NCBI GenBank assembly: GCA_013360215.1
Contig: JABWCP010000033.1
Coordinates: forward strand, 1 to 30,600
From: a bacterium
Lineage (GTDB): Bacteria; CLD3; SB21
Direction: 5' to 3'
Length of the DNA: 30,600 nucleotides
Shown piece by piece: positions 1-8,787 of the stretch (within the stretch, counting starts at the first letter, position 1; each line of letters starts with the position of its first letter). A program made the translations under genes and the position numbers. The notes under the pieces are model-generated. The model was not told the origin of the DNA, searched no databases, and was given only the letters and a program-made list of their open reading frames with translations.

Positions 1-789
1 ATGTTCATCCGGGCGATATCCCGTCAGAGCGAATACAAAGTCGTTGGCTATAATTGTTTCCTGGCGTGTAATCACGTTTTGAATCGTCACTTCGTTATCA
101 GCAATATGTGTTACCACCGACTGCAAATGTAATGTTAGCGCACCTTCCTGAACACGATTCATAAAATCCGGTAGTATCCAGTATTTCACGCTCTTTTTTA
201 TTTCTTCGCCCCGATGGATGACGGTGACTTTTGCTCCGTAGCGATATAATTCTAATGCAGCGATACAAGCCGAATTTTTACCGCCGACGATCAACACGTT
301 TCTTCCATAAAAGGGATGCGGATCGGTATAATAATGCGATACCTTCGACGATTCTTCGCCCGGTACAAATAATTTATTGGGTTGATCATAATAGCCGGTC
401 GCAATCACGATATGCCGCGCTGTATAACGCTTCTGTTGACCATTCGATTCGGTGTCCACCAAAAAATCGTTTGATAGATTTTGAATCGAAATCACTTTCT
501 CGCCGGTACGAACATTCAAAGAATAATATTGAACGACACGCTTATAATATTGAAGTCCTTCTTCCCGTGTCGGTTTAGGATTCGGTGTAGTAAAAGGTAC
601 ACCGCCGATTTCCAAAAGATCACTGGTCGTAAAAAAAATCATGTTGGAGGGAAAGTGATAGATCGAATTAACGATACAACCTTTTTCGAGAACCACATGC
701 GACAAACCGGCACGCGCACATTCGACGGCGCAGGATAGCCCGGTCGGCCCGGCACCGATGATCACCACATCAAACTTAAACGTATCCAT
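1..789 (-). CDS. ypdA: YpdA-like FAD/NAD(P)-dependent disulfide reductase (C-terminus beyond left edge)
   Basis: Open reading frame running off the left edge; 263 codons are visible. Residues 10-17 (IIGAGPTG) are the FAD-binding dinucleotide fold and 169-174 (GGKNSA) the NAD(P)H-binding fold. The segments TGYYDQPN, HRGEEIKKSVKYWILPDF and ALTGYRPD closely follow the YpdA/bacillithiol-disulfide reductase pattern. Known family role: NADPH-dependent reduction of bacillithiol disulfide in the cytoplasm. The family cysteine in the GGGPCG motif of Staphylococcus YpdA is Thr16 here; Cys20 is close by. The ATG shares one base with the dnaG stop (TGATG), so translation is probably coupled. The family call is strong; the exact substrate is inferred. 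Confidence 0.88.
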   Translation of the reverse strand, partial: MDTFKFDVVIIGAGPTGLSCAVECARAGLSHVVLEKGCIVNSIYHFPSNMIFFTTSDLLEIGGVPFTTPNPKPTREEGLQYYKRVVQYYSLNVRTGEKVISIQNLSNDFLVDTESNGQQKRYTARHIVIATGYYDQPNKLFVPGEESSKVSHYYTDPHPFYGRNVLIVGGKNSACIAALELYRYGAKVTVIHRGEEIKKSVKYWILPDFMNRVQEGALTLHLQSVVTHIADNEVTIQNVITRQETIIANDFVFALTGYRPDEH

Positions 790-2657
790 CAAAACGGCAC
801 CTCATCGGTATGCTCGCCGGTTTCATAGAGCGAAATGAGTTTACTTTGACGAACGGCCTTGATACGATCCGCGATATGTCGAAGTGAAGCCATGAGTTCG
901 GCAGGGTCTTCTTTTTCCAATTCACGTACACGAATCGCTTCACGTACCGTCTGTTCCTCTAATTGTAAATCGTACAACTGCATTTCGCGAATGCATTCGG
1001 AAAGTTCGTATTTGTCCTCCACGATAGCCTGGCGCGGACCGGCTCCGAAAATCAGCCTTTCGGCCGCCGTTTTGATTTTTACTTCACAATCCTGTACGAC
1101 CACATTGTAATCGTAAGGCGTTTCTTCCATATAAAGCGAGTGGATTTTTCCGATCAACGTTTGTATGGCCGGATTTTTGAAATCGCGCGGTTCGACATAA
1201 CCAAAAACGTATTCGCATTGCGACGGGTTAAGCAGCAGTTCACGCAGGATACCGCGCTCCGCACGCAAAACTTTTTCGGGAACAGATGACGACGACGTAG
1301 TCAATGAACTCGCCGGAGCATGCGAAATGACGATCGGTTCTTTATCTTTTTGGCGTGCCACGGCGCTGCGATTTTTTTGTACCGCCTTTGCAACCAACGG
1401 TAACGCGGTATCCAATTTGCGCGCCACTTCTTCGATGAAGGCATTACGCTTGAGACTGTCGTCCATCCGCGCAATGATCTGCGCCATCTCCGAAACCGCA
1501 TTGGCCTTATCGTTAGCCGTACGAAGTTTATCCGATTTCAACCATTCGACTACGCGAAAATTGATATAATCCTGCCCCTTTTGCACCAACTGTTGCATCG
1601 CGCTTTCACCGGCTTCGCGCACATAAGAATCCGGATCATGTTCTCCGGGCAGAACGACGATTTTGACATTGAGACCTGCCTCCAGCATGATAGCGCCACC
1701 GCGTTCGGCCGCACGAATGCCTGCCTGATCGCCGTCGTACACCAGACATACATTTTCGGTATATCGCCGAATGAGCTGTGCTTGCTCAGCCGTAAATGCC
1801 GTACCGCTCGATGCCGCAACATTATGAATACCAAATTGAAACAAACTTATACAATCGGCATAACCTTCGACGATGATCACTTCGTCCATCTGACGAATGC
1901 CGTCCTTGGCTTGCGCTAGGCCATACAGCACTTTACTTTTATGATAAATCGCACTTTCCGGCGAATTAAGATATTTCGGTGAATTCGGTTCATTCCGCAT
2001 TTGGCGGCCTCCAAATGCGATCACACGCCCGGAAACATTGCTGATGGGAAACATGAGGCGATGGCGGAAGCGATCATAATAACCGCCCGTCTTAGGAATG
2101 ATCAACCCGGCGCGCTCAAGTAAGCGCGGATCTACCGATTCTTTTTTGGCATACTCGAACAATCCGTCCCAACGATCCGGTGCATATCCGATACCGTACG
2201 CGGCGATCACGGCATCATCAAAACCGCGTTTCCGCAAATACTGACGCGCTTCATCGCCTTGAGGTAGAGTCAATTGCTCGGCAAAAAAAGCGGCGGTCAG
2301 TTTGTTTATAAAATATAATTCTTCGATTTCCGAGCGTTGATTGATTTCCTCCGGAGAATGGTCTTGCGGGATCGGGATATTTTTTTTCTCGGCGAGGAAT
2401 CGTATGGCTTCCGGATAACTCGTTTTTTCGTATTGCATGATAAACGAAATCACATCGCCGCCGGCTCCGCAACCGAAACATTTGAAAATTTGTTTATCGG
2501 AATTAACGGAAAATGAAGGCGTTTTTTCGTTGTGAAAAGGACACAACCCCCAAAAATTATGACCTTTCTTTTTGAGTCCGACATAACCCGATACGAGTTC
2601 GACCACGTCCCATGCATTTTTAACTTCATCTATCGTGTGTTGAGGAATCTTCGCCAT
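789..2657 (-). CDS. dnaG: DNA primase DnaG
   Basis: 622 residues, normal for bacterial primase, which makes the RNA primers for replication at the fork. The N-terminal CHC2 zinc-binding domain has Cys39, His42, Cys60 and Cys63. The catalytic TOPRIM core shows VEGYAD (Glu264), DGD (308-310) and DPDS (341-344). The C-terminal ~170 residues are variable, as expected for the helicase-binding domain. A Shine-Dalgarno (AAAGGA) lies about 9 bases before the ATG. The upstream TPR gene stops 1 base before this start and ypdA begins inside this gene's stop codon, so dnaG sits inside an operon. The neighbours are not the classical rpsU/rpoD partners. Confidence 0.98.
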   Translation of the reverse strand: MAKIPQHTIDEVKNAWDVVELVSGYVGLKKKGHNFWGLCPFHNEKTPSFSVNSDKQIFKCFGCGAGGDVISFIMQYEKTSYPEAIRFLAEKKNIPIPQDHSPEEINQRSEIEELYFINKLTAAFFAEQLTLPQGDEARQYLRKRGFDDAVIAAYGIGYAPDRWDGLFEYAKKESVDPRLLERAGLIIPKTGGYYDRFRHRLMFPISNVSGRVIAFGGRQMRNEPNSPKYLNSPESAIYHKSKVLYGLAQAKDGIRQMDEVIIVEGYADCISLFQFGIHNVAASSGTAFTAEQAQLIRRYTENVCLVYDGDQAGIRAAERGGAIMLEAGLNVKIVVLPGEHDPDSYVREAGESAMQQLVQKGQDYINFRVVEWLKSDKLRTANDKANAVSEMAQIIARMDDSLKRNAFIEEVARKLDTALPLVAKAVQKNRSAVARQKDKEPIVISHAPASSLTTSSSSVPEKVLRAERGILRELLLNPSQCEYVFGYVEPRDFKNPAIQTLIGKIHSLYMEETPYDYNVVVQDCEVKIKTAAERLIFGAGPRQAIVEDKYELSECIREMQLYDLQLEEQTVREAIRVRELEKEDPAELMASLRHIADRIKAVRQSKLISLYETGEHTDEVPF

Positions 2658-2658
2658 G

Positions 2659-4179
2659 CTACAATCCTTTCAACAACTGCTGTGCACGAAAACGAATACG
2701 ATTTCCGTCAACATACGATGCGTCATCCGTCAGAAGCTTCAAATCGGATTTGGCTTCACTTTTTTTACCAAGCTTGACCCGTGCCGCGCCGCGATAGTAG
2801 CGGTTAAATGCCGTGCGCCATTTTTCTTCACCGTCATCCGTTTGTGTATCGAGCGAAGCGGTAAAGTGACGCTCCGCTTCCGGATAATTTTCCAATGCAA
2901 ATTGTGTACGTCCGATATAATAATGAATCTGCGAAACATACTTTGTCATTTCCGGTTTATTGGAAGCGGAAGCCAGCATTGTATTGAGCGTGGTCAGTTG
3001 CGAAGGTTCCGGCTGGATGAGCGATTTCTGTCGGATTTTGATAAACTCCATTTCAAATTCGCCGATCGGATATTTCAGGCGATTTTTAGCGCCTTGTACG
3101 ATACCTTTGCCGCTGCGCGCATCATCCCGCGCTTTTTCGTACCAAATCTCAGCCTTTGTACGATCTCCGGATAATTCGTAGGTCTCAGCCAAATAATACA
3201 ACGCAGAACCGGCAACCCAGCCATCTACCATTTTAAAGAGAACGCATTGATCGGCGATCGTTACGGATTTATTAAAATAGGTAATCGCTTTAGTGTAGTC
3301 GCCTCGCAAGCGTGCCATCCGGCCTAAAAAATACGAGGCCAACATTTCAGCCGAACGCGTAGTTTGCGATGTCTGAAGTATGGATTGCTGAAAAATTTGC
3401 TCTGCCACGGAGTAGTTTTCCAAATAAAAACTGACCATGCCCGCTTGATTGATCAGATACGGGTTACTGCGAAAGCGATCCATTAACTGGGAAAAAATCC
3501 TCAATGACGTTTCGTAATCGCCTTCTTCGAGATACACATTGGCGAGAAAAAATTGCGCTTCAAGATTAAATATTTTTCCGTGCCGGTAAGTTTTTTCCAA
3601 CTGCGCAATACCCGTCGCCCGATCTCCGCTCAATCCAAATAGCGAACCGATGGCATCCATCCAGCGCGGTGCCGCCGCCGCATAATAATTATACATACCG
3701 ATACTAAGGTATGCGTCATAATACAAAGGATCCGCTTCGATCACATCTTCATGCAAACTTTTGGAGCGTTTGGCATAATAAAACGCTTTGACAAATTCGC
3801 CATGAACGGCGTGATACCGCGCCGAATTCCCATACGCGGCGCCGCGATAAAAATCACCTTCGGTTTCCTGATGGGCTTGTGCGGCATATTGTTCGGCCAC
3901 TTCGACCGTTTTATCATTCCATTTTTCGAATTCGTCCCCTGTCATACGCGTGTTATGACCGGATAAAATCTGATAAAAATACGAAGACCCTTTAAAAAAA
4001 TAACCGCGCGGGTGCAAAGGATCGAGTGCGATCAGCGAATCAAACACGGCGTCGGCCGATTTGAAATCCAGCGTATAAATGCGTTCCTGACCTCGACGAA
4101 TCAATTCGTCCGGCGATTGTGCGGCGATCCATGGGCTGATACATAAGAGCAGCAGGATTTTATAAATGCGGATCATCAT
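2659..4179 (-). CDS. exported tetratricopeptide-repeat protein
   Basis: About 506 residues from the chosen ATG at 4179; a GTG at 4200 opens the frame seven codons earlier but would put extra residues before the hydrophobic signal, and ATG 4176 is also possible. The start RIYKILLLLCISPWIAAQ is a typical signal peptide cleaved after A-A/Q. The rest is helical with repeated TPR-like units (for example AQFFLANVYLEEGDYETSLRIF and YYIGRTQFALENYPEAERHF), suggesting a periplasmic scaffold for protein-protein contacts. No enzymatic motif is visible. It ends 1 base before dnaG, so it is very likely cotranscribed, though a functional link with replication is not implied. No clear ribosome-binding site was seen. 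Confidence 0.85.
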   Translation of the reverse strand: MMIRIYKILLLLCISPWIAAQSPDELIRRGQERIYTLDFKSADAVFDSLIALDPLHPRGYFFKGSSYFYQILSGHNTRMTGDEFEKWNDKTVEVAEQYAAQAHQETEGDFYRGAAYGNSARYHAVHGEFVKAFYYAKRSKSLHEDVIEADPLYYDAYLSIGMYNYYAAAAPRWMDAIGSLFGLSGDRATGIAQLEKTYRHGKIFNLEAQFFLANVYLEEGDYETSLRIFSQLMDRFRSNPYLINQAGMVSFYLENYSVAEQIFQQSILQTSQTTRSAEMLASYFLGRMARLRGDYTKAITYFNKSVTIADQCVLFKMVDGWVAGSALYYLAETYELSGDRTKAEIWYEKARDDARSGKGIVQGAKNRLKYPIGEFEMEFIKIRQKSLIQPEPSQLTTLNTMLASASNKPEMTKYVSQIHYYIGRTQFALENYPEAERHFTASLDTQTDDGEEKWRTAFNRYYRGAARVKLGKKSEAKSDLKLLTDDASYVDGNRIRFRAQQLLKGL

Positions 4180-4231
4180 GCGGGAAATATAAGGAAGCAC
4201 ACACTAAACACAAAGGCTATTCACGGCATGC

Positions 4232-5323
4232 TCAATCAAAGGTTATCCAAGCACCGGCATCCGGTATTTGCAGTTCGCCGTTTATTAAACCGTCGGCTTT
4301 CATGTTTCGCAGTAATTTGACCGGCTCGCCCATCGGTTCGTCAGCAAGATCAAATGTACCGTAATGCATCGGAATAAAAGTTTTTGCTTTCAGATCATGA
4401 AATCCTTGTACCGCTTCTTGCGGACTGGTATGGGCAGACTTCATGATATGCTGCGGTTTATACGCGCCGATCGGCATCAAAGCTATGTCAATTTTACCAA
4501 ATAACCGGGCGATTTCGCCGAAATGCTCTCCATAGGCCGTATCACCCGAAAAATAAATCGTGGTTCGCGGCGTACGAATCAAAAAACTTCCCCACAGTGA
4601 ACGATTATTATCCCACAACCCGCGTTTAGACCAATGAATAGCCGGGAGGAAAATAATTTCAAAATCTTCTTCCAGATCATATTTTTGAAACCAACCGGCT
4701 TCCTGAATGGACACATATTTATTCATGGATCGAACTGTCGAACCGAGACGCAAGGGCAGCAGTATTTTCATCACACGTGAGCGCCAAGTACTCAGCGTAT
4801 CCGAGTCAAGATGATCATAGTGATTGTGCGACAATAAAACATAATCCACGGACTCCAAATGTGAAATCGGCATCGGCAGCTCGGAATAACGTTTCTGCAA
4901 CGGCGCCGCCGTAAGGCACGGATCGGTAAGTAACCATTTATTACCCAGGCGGATCAGAAAAGAAGAATGACCAAGCCACATCAAACCGTTCTCATTAATT
5001 GCGCGAAAATCTTTCACGTTATGTGTTGTTACACGAAACGGATCATTTTTCTTTTCTTCGCGCTGCGGATTTTCCGATAAAAACCATTTAAAAATCACAC
5101 TGAACGGTTTGAGATTGGGATTCAAATCGGAATTCAGAAAAATGCCGTCCCGCATCGGATTTCCGGCGTAGTTTTCACGAACGGTGGTAAGCGCTTCGTT
5201 GCGCACGTATTCGACCAAAGTTTTTTCCTCCGGCAGCATACCCATTGCGCTCTGACCTGCAGTAAGTGCCGCCGACTGTACAGCACAATGTCGGAGGAAC
5301 CGTCGTCGGGATAGCTTTTTCAT
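4232..5323 (-). CDS. Tat-exported metallo-beta-lactamase-fold hydrolase (NAPE-PLD/UlaG type)
   Basis: 363 residues. The N-terminus SRRRFLRHC followed by a short hydrophobic stretch is a twin-arginine (Tat) signal, consistent with folding and metal loading before export. The metal-binding set of the superfamily is present: SHNHYDHLD (His166, His168, Asp170, His171), His230 in PAIHW, Asp261 in YFSGD and His320 in PMHYGTF. The spacing and the WLGHSSFLI and HWSKRG motifs match the NAPE-phospholipase D/UlaG-like branch (COG2220), whose bacterial members often act on phosphodiester or lactone bonds. The true substrate is unknown. Its ATG overlaps the stop of the upstream membrane-protein gene by 4 bases (ATGA), so the two are coupled. 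Confidence 0.9.
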   Translation of the reverse strand: MKKLSRRRFLRHCAVQSAALTAGQSAMGMLPEEKTLVEYVRNEALTTVRENYAGNPMRDGIFLNSDLNPNLKPFSVIFKWFLSENPQREEKKNDPFRVTTHNVKDFRAINENGLMWLGHSSFLIRLGNKWLLTDPCLTAAPLQKRYSELPMPISHLESVDYVLLSHNHYDHLDSDTLSTWRSRVMKILLPLRLGSTVRSMNKYVSIQEAGWFQKYDLEEDFEIIFLPAIHWSKRGLWDNNRSLWGSFLIRTPRTTIYFSGDTAYGEHFGEIARLFGKIDIALMPIGAYKPQHIMKSAHTSPQEAVQGFHDLKAKTFIPMHYGTFDLADEPMGEPVKLLRNMKADGLINGELQIPDAGAWITFD

Positions 5324-5751
5324 GATTTATATTTTTTTATAGTGTACCGTATCAGATAATTAGCCAAAACAAGCCCGCCGGCCATTACGCACAGCAACAA
5401 TGCAAAAATCCCTATCATGGTATTTCCGCCGCGCCATTGACCCGTACGATTCAAAAATTCAAAAAAAAGTTTATTTAAAAAAACATAATCGGCGATCGTA
5501 AAAACGGTAAAAAACAAAAACGCATACACAAACGATCCGATGTGTTGACGGGCAGTGAATGAAAAATTGGCAAGTATAAGTAAAATCAAAAAAGCCGCCG
5601 GTACGCCGTAGGTGAGCCATTCAGCATACGTATGGTAATTGAGCACGGCTTGCTCAATAGATGAAGTATCCATTACGGCTTGTTTCGCTTGGAGCAAGCA
5701 ATATGAGAACACGACTACAAAAACAAATAACAAGACATAGAACCATTTCAT
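5320..5751 (-). CDS. small four-helix membrane protein of unknown function
   Basis: 143 residues with four hydrophobic segments at roughly 3-21, 45-63, 72-92 and 110-132, ending in a basic tail (YTIKKYKS), which suggests a cytoplasmic C-terminus. No family is recognised and no catalytic residues stand out. It overlaps the metallo-hydrolase gene by 4 bases and is the first gene of the run leading to dnaG, so it may help at the membrane with that hydrolase; this is inference. Only a weak ribosome-binding site precedes the ATG. Confidence 0.7.
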   Translation of the reverse strand: MKWFYVLLFVFVVVFSYCLLQAKQAVMDTSSIEQAVLNYHTYAEWLTYGVPAAFLILLILANFSFTARQHIGSFVYAFLFFTVFTIADYVFLNKLFFEFLNRTGQWRGGNTMIGIFALLLCVMAGGLVLANYLIRYTIKKYKS

Positions 5752-5827
5752 ACATCACATCCCATACTATTTCACAATAACCTACGCCATTGTCAGAAAT
5801 AAGGCAAGAAATTCGGTAATCGTAAAA

Positions 5828-7246
5828 TTACTTTTTAGATGTGGTAGAATGCTCTGCTTTCTTCCTAATACTATTAAATTTTTTATCGGAACGAACGCTA
5901 TTCAAATCGGGATCCGTATCAAGTAACGGCACATCATTAAATCCAACCTTTACGGCCGTTTCAAGAGCATCTAAAGCCTTGTTTGTTTTACCGGATAAAG
6001 CCAAAGCGCATGCTAAATTATAATGCGACGCCGCATCATCCGGCCATACGGTTCGCGCCAAATCAAAACAAGCGACGGCTTTTGGCAAGACACGTTGATT
6101 TAAATATCCGTTACCGCGCGCTCGGCAAAGACGTGCTATATAATCTAAACAACGGTACGCTGCATTACTCTTTATTTCATTTTTGGTGTTATATAGCGGT
6201 TGCCATTCTTTCGTTAGTTTGTACAACATCTGAAGCTGCATGTCCCGTTCCGGTTCAAACAAAGGATTTTCCAAATTAAACAAAAAATCGTCCATAATAT
6301 TTTGCGTGTGCACTTCGCGTTGCTGCAAATCGGATCGCAAAGCCATTTCGTCAGAATAGGCTTTTAATTTCTGTACGCTATCGGCTAGTGCAACAAATGC
6401 AGAGCAAGGCATCGTAAAATGAAAATCATCATATATGGCACGCGCCATCCGTGCCGCATCAACAAAGTTTTTTTGATGAAGTGATGTTTTCAATTGTTCA
6501 TGCCGTTTGTCAAATAATTGAGCAATCCATGTGCTATCCGGTGTTCGTTTCCCGTCACGCATTTCATTTAACATCATCCATTCAAACCCCTCTGAAAAAT
6601 CAGTGAAGGGAGCCCATTGATGTATGCCTTCAAATTCGACGATGCGGTGCATCATTTGACGTTTGGATAGCTCTTCGTCGAGATAGATCATTTCACTTTT
6701 GTTGTAATCGCGATTGCCATAGAGACCATAAAAGTATCGAAAAGGAATGATTGGGGGTATCGCCTGGAGTGTGCTAAAACCGGCGCCGATGCCGATAATA
6801 CCGGTGACCTGTCCGGGATAACGTGTGGCTAATTCCGACGCCGTACGCGCTCCGCCAGAAAAACCCGTGGCGTAAACACGATCCGGATCTATCGAAAAGC
6901 GATGATGCGTATCTTTCCAAACCGCATGCAACGCATCAATGCATACTTGCCACGGACCGTTTTGCGAATTCCATGAACATACCATGATAACGCCGTACCG
7001 CTCCATGATATCGGCATAATATGCTACGGGATACAGCGCATCTTTTTCGGGTTTAAAGCAATATAGAATCGGATATTTTCGAGACGAATCATACCCTGAA
7101 GGTAAAAAAAGTGCATAGGCTTGCGACGTATCATGTTGGCACACGATTTTAGAAATAACGCGATCCAAGGGTTTTATTTGCGATACAACAAAGGTATAGC
7201 TCACAAATGCAAAACAAACAAAGTAAGATAAAAACATACTTTTCAT
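5828..7246 (-). CDS. exported alpha/beta-hydrolase (esterase-like) fused to a TPR tail
   Basis: About 472 residues from the ATG at 7246; the frame extends to a TTG at 7297, but the signal-like segment MFLSYFVCFAFVSYTFVV and an AAGAGAA ribosome site favour the internal ATG. The first ~240 residues are an alpha/beta-hydrolase: the nucleophile elbow GFSGG (Ser147 counted from the TTG) follows a DPDRVYATG strand, and a conserved GIHQW is placed for the catalytic His. This resembles PHB-depolymerase/Esterase-D-type proteins. The C-terminal ~90 residues (VACFDLARTVWPDDAASHYNLACALALSG) form TPR units. The likely role is a periplasmic or surface ester hydrolase; its substrate is unknown. Confidence 0.82.
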   Translation of the reverse strand: MKSMFLSYFVCFAFVSYTFVVSQIKPLDRVISKIVCQHDTSQAYALFLPSGYDSSRKYPILYCFKPEKDALYPVAYYADIMERYGVIMVCSWNSQNGPWQVCIDALHAVWKDTHHRFSIDPDRVYATGFSGGARTASELATRYPGQVTGIIGIGAGFSTLQAIPPIIPFRYFYGLYGNRDYNKSEMIYLDEELSKRQMMHRIVEFEGIHQWAPFTDFSEGFEWMMLNEMRDGKRTPDSTWIAQLFDKRHEQLKTSLHQKNFVDAARMARAIYDDFHFTMPCSAFVALADSVQKLKAYSDEMALRSDLQQREVHTQNIMDDFLFNLENPLFEPERDMQLQMLYKLTKEWQPLYNTKNEIKSNAAYRCLDYIARLCRARGNGYLNQRVLPKAVACFDLARTVWPDDAASHYNLACALALSGKTNKALDALETAVKVGFNDVPLLDTDPDLNSVRSDKKFNSIRKKAEHSTTSKK

Positions 7247-7353
7247 AACATACAATTCTCTTATGTAATTGCTATCAATGTACGATCCTAACAACAAAAA
7301 GATGCAAATTTATATAGAACAATCAGCATCACTTTAAGAGATTTTTCAGAAAA

Positions 7354-8052
7354 TTATTTTATGGTTTTTATATACTCATGAGAACAATGCGGACAGATAG
7401 AATGCGTAAATTGAATACTATAATTGTCGTTGAAAAATTTTTCCAAGCGAACCCATTGATATTCATCATCCCTTATTTTTTTACAAAAAGAGCAAATCGG
7501 AACCAATGCATCAACCGCTTGGTGATCTGCACCTAAATCAACATGAAATTGCATCTTGAATTGATTAAACAACCGTTTGGCGGTTCGAATAATCAGCCGC
7601 TCACCTTCCGGATGTATCCTCAAGGGTTTCGGGTCGCTTAATACAATATGGCCTCGTATGGAGCCTGAAAAAGGATAACCTCGCACATGATACGGAGGTA
7701 AAAAATATTGCGGATCTTCACGCATCAATACGGGGCAAATACCCGTGCAGCTATCCGGGCATGAATTACAATGCGATGTTACGCGTATGCTTCCGGATGA
7801 AATATACGCTGAATCTTTACTTCCAAACCAATAGTGCAACATCTGTTCTGCATTTTCATCCGGCGATGAACATGCTAAAACACCGGCACTTTCACACTGC
7901 AGAATACGCGGTAATGCATAAGAAACAACAGGTGGAAAGAACTGATCTTCCAGTGCAAAAGTTTCACCGTAAAACGAATGGATTAATTCGTGTTCAGCAA
8001 ATTCTTTACCCAGAATATCCCCAATGTTAATTTTATTCGCCGCTGTTTTCAT
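7354..8052 (-). CDS. standalone sensor-like protein with two cysteine clusters
   Basis: 232 residues, soluble, no signal peptide. Two likely metal or redox centres are visible: Cys95, Cys98, Cys102 and Cys106 (HCNSCPDSCTGIC), and a C-terminal pair Cys187/Cys190 (ICSFCKKIRDD) with Cys220/Cys223 (HSICPHC). The second arrangement is one I know as the extreme tail of PAS/GAF sensor kinases and diguanylate cyclases (ICS.CKKIRD...W...HGICP.C). Here it follows a GAF-like middle segment (SIRGHIVLSDPKPL, EGERLIIRTAKRLF) without any kinase or output domain. It may be a small cytoplasmic metal or redox sensor; the partner is unknown. The start is the first ATG; no clear ribosome site. Confidence 0.7.
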   Translation of the reverse strand: MKTAANKINIGDILGKEFAEHELIHSFYGETFALEDQFFPPVVSYALPRILQCESAGVLACSSPDENAEQMLHYWFGSKDSAYISSGSIRVTSHCNSCPDSCTGICPVLMREDPQYFLPPYHVRGYPFSGSIRGHIVLSDPKPLRIHPEGERLIIRTAKRLFNQFKMQFHVDLGADHQAVDALVPICSFCKKIRDDEYQWVRLEKFFNDNYSIQFTHSICPHCSHEYIKTIK

Positions 8053-8086
8053 TACGATCTAAAAATATCCTGCGAAGGGCTAATGG

Positions 8087-8650
8087 CTAATACGTACCGC
8101 CACTTGCGGACCGTTCTAAATAGCGTTCTTTGATGATTTCCCAATGACGTAACTCATGGCCGGCAATATGATAAACAAAAGCACGTACGGATCGATGACT
8201 ATTATTTTCATCGGAATATCCCATGCGCAATAACATCTCATCGGTAAAAGCATTAAACATGGCCACGGTTGCATGACGCACGGCTTCGTATTCCGCAAAA
8301 ATACTCTGGATACTTCGCGCGCTCGCGCCACTTAATGCGGCATAACTATCCTGATCAAAACCGGGCAATTTTTGTTTCTCGCCCCTCGCGAAACAAAGTG
8401 CGCGGTACGCGTAAATTCGTTCATCATCCATCATGTGAACCAACGTTTCTTTGATATTCCATTTTTCCGGTGCGTAACGATAATGTAAAATATCGGAAGA
8501 GAGTTCGGTGATGTTGTGACGAATCTCGAGGAAATTATTCATCAAATGATATAAAACAAGGCCGTCATTTTTCAATAAATCCATATATTTGGCCGAATAA
8601 GCCGGATATTCATTGGGCAAAGGCTTCGCGATAATTCTTAGCAAACTCAT
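8087..8650 (-). CDS. DinB-fold family protein (putative metal-dependent hydrolase/thiol transferase)
   Basis: 187 residues forming the DinB/YfiT-like four-helix bundle. The sequence matches a widespread subfamily with RYAPEKWNIKETLVHM, YRALCFARGEKQKLPGFDQD and YHIAGHELRHWEIIKERYL. Likely metal ligands are His72, His165 and His169. Relatives include bacillithiol S-transferases (BstA/YfiT), and a YpdA-like bacillithiol-disulfide reductase is encoded in the same window, but this subfamily's reaction is not established. The protein is cytoplasmic. A 33-base gap separates it from the downstream cysteine-cluster gene. Confidence 0.9.
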   Translation of the reverse strand: MSLLRIIAKPLPNEYPAYSAKYMDLLKNDGLVLYHLMNNFLEIRHNITELSSDILHYRYAPEKWNIKETLVHMMDDERIYAYRALCFARGEKQKLPGFDQDSYAALSGASARSIQSIFAEYEAVRHATVAMFNAFTDEMLLRMGYSDENNSHRSVRAFVYHIAGHELRHWEIIKERYLERSASGGTY

Positions 8651-8752
8651 ATAGAATTTTCAGATCAGATAGGGTTATTCAGACAGAAAGCCTTACCGAT
8701 GTACATTCATGGGCGTGAAAAAAGTTTAGCAACTATAGCTCAATAAATTTAT

Positions 8753-8787
8753 AAAAAAAACTGCAACATGATCGTTTATCAGATCAT
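8753..8787 (-). terminator. possible weak terminator of the DUF1761 gene
   Basis: On the minus strand a 6-bp stem (ATGATC/GATCAT) with an 8-base loop is followed, about 8 bases later, by a run of eight T. The stop codon of the DUF1761 gene lies at the stem-loop. The stem is short and the T-run is not adjacent, so this is tentative. Confidence 0.3.

Noticed and set aside
2656-3174. 172-codon plus-strand frame opposite the TPR and dnaG genes
   Set aside because: Lies fully opposite strongly supported genes, has no ribosome site and an unnatural composition; it is a shadow.
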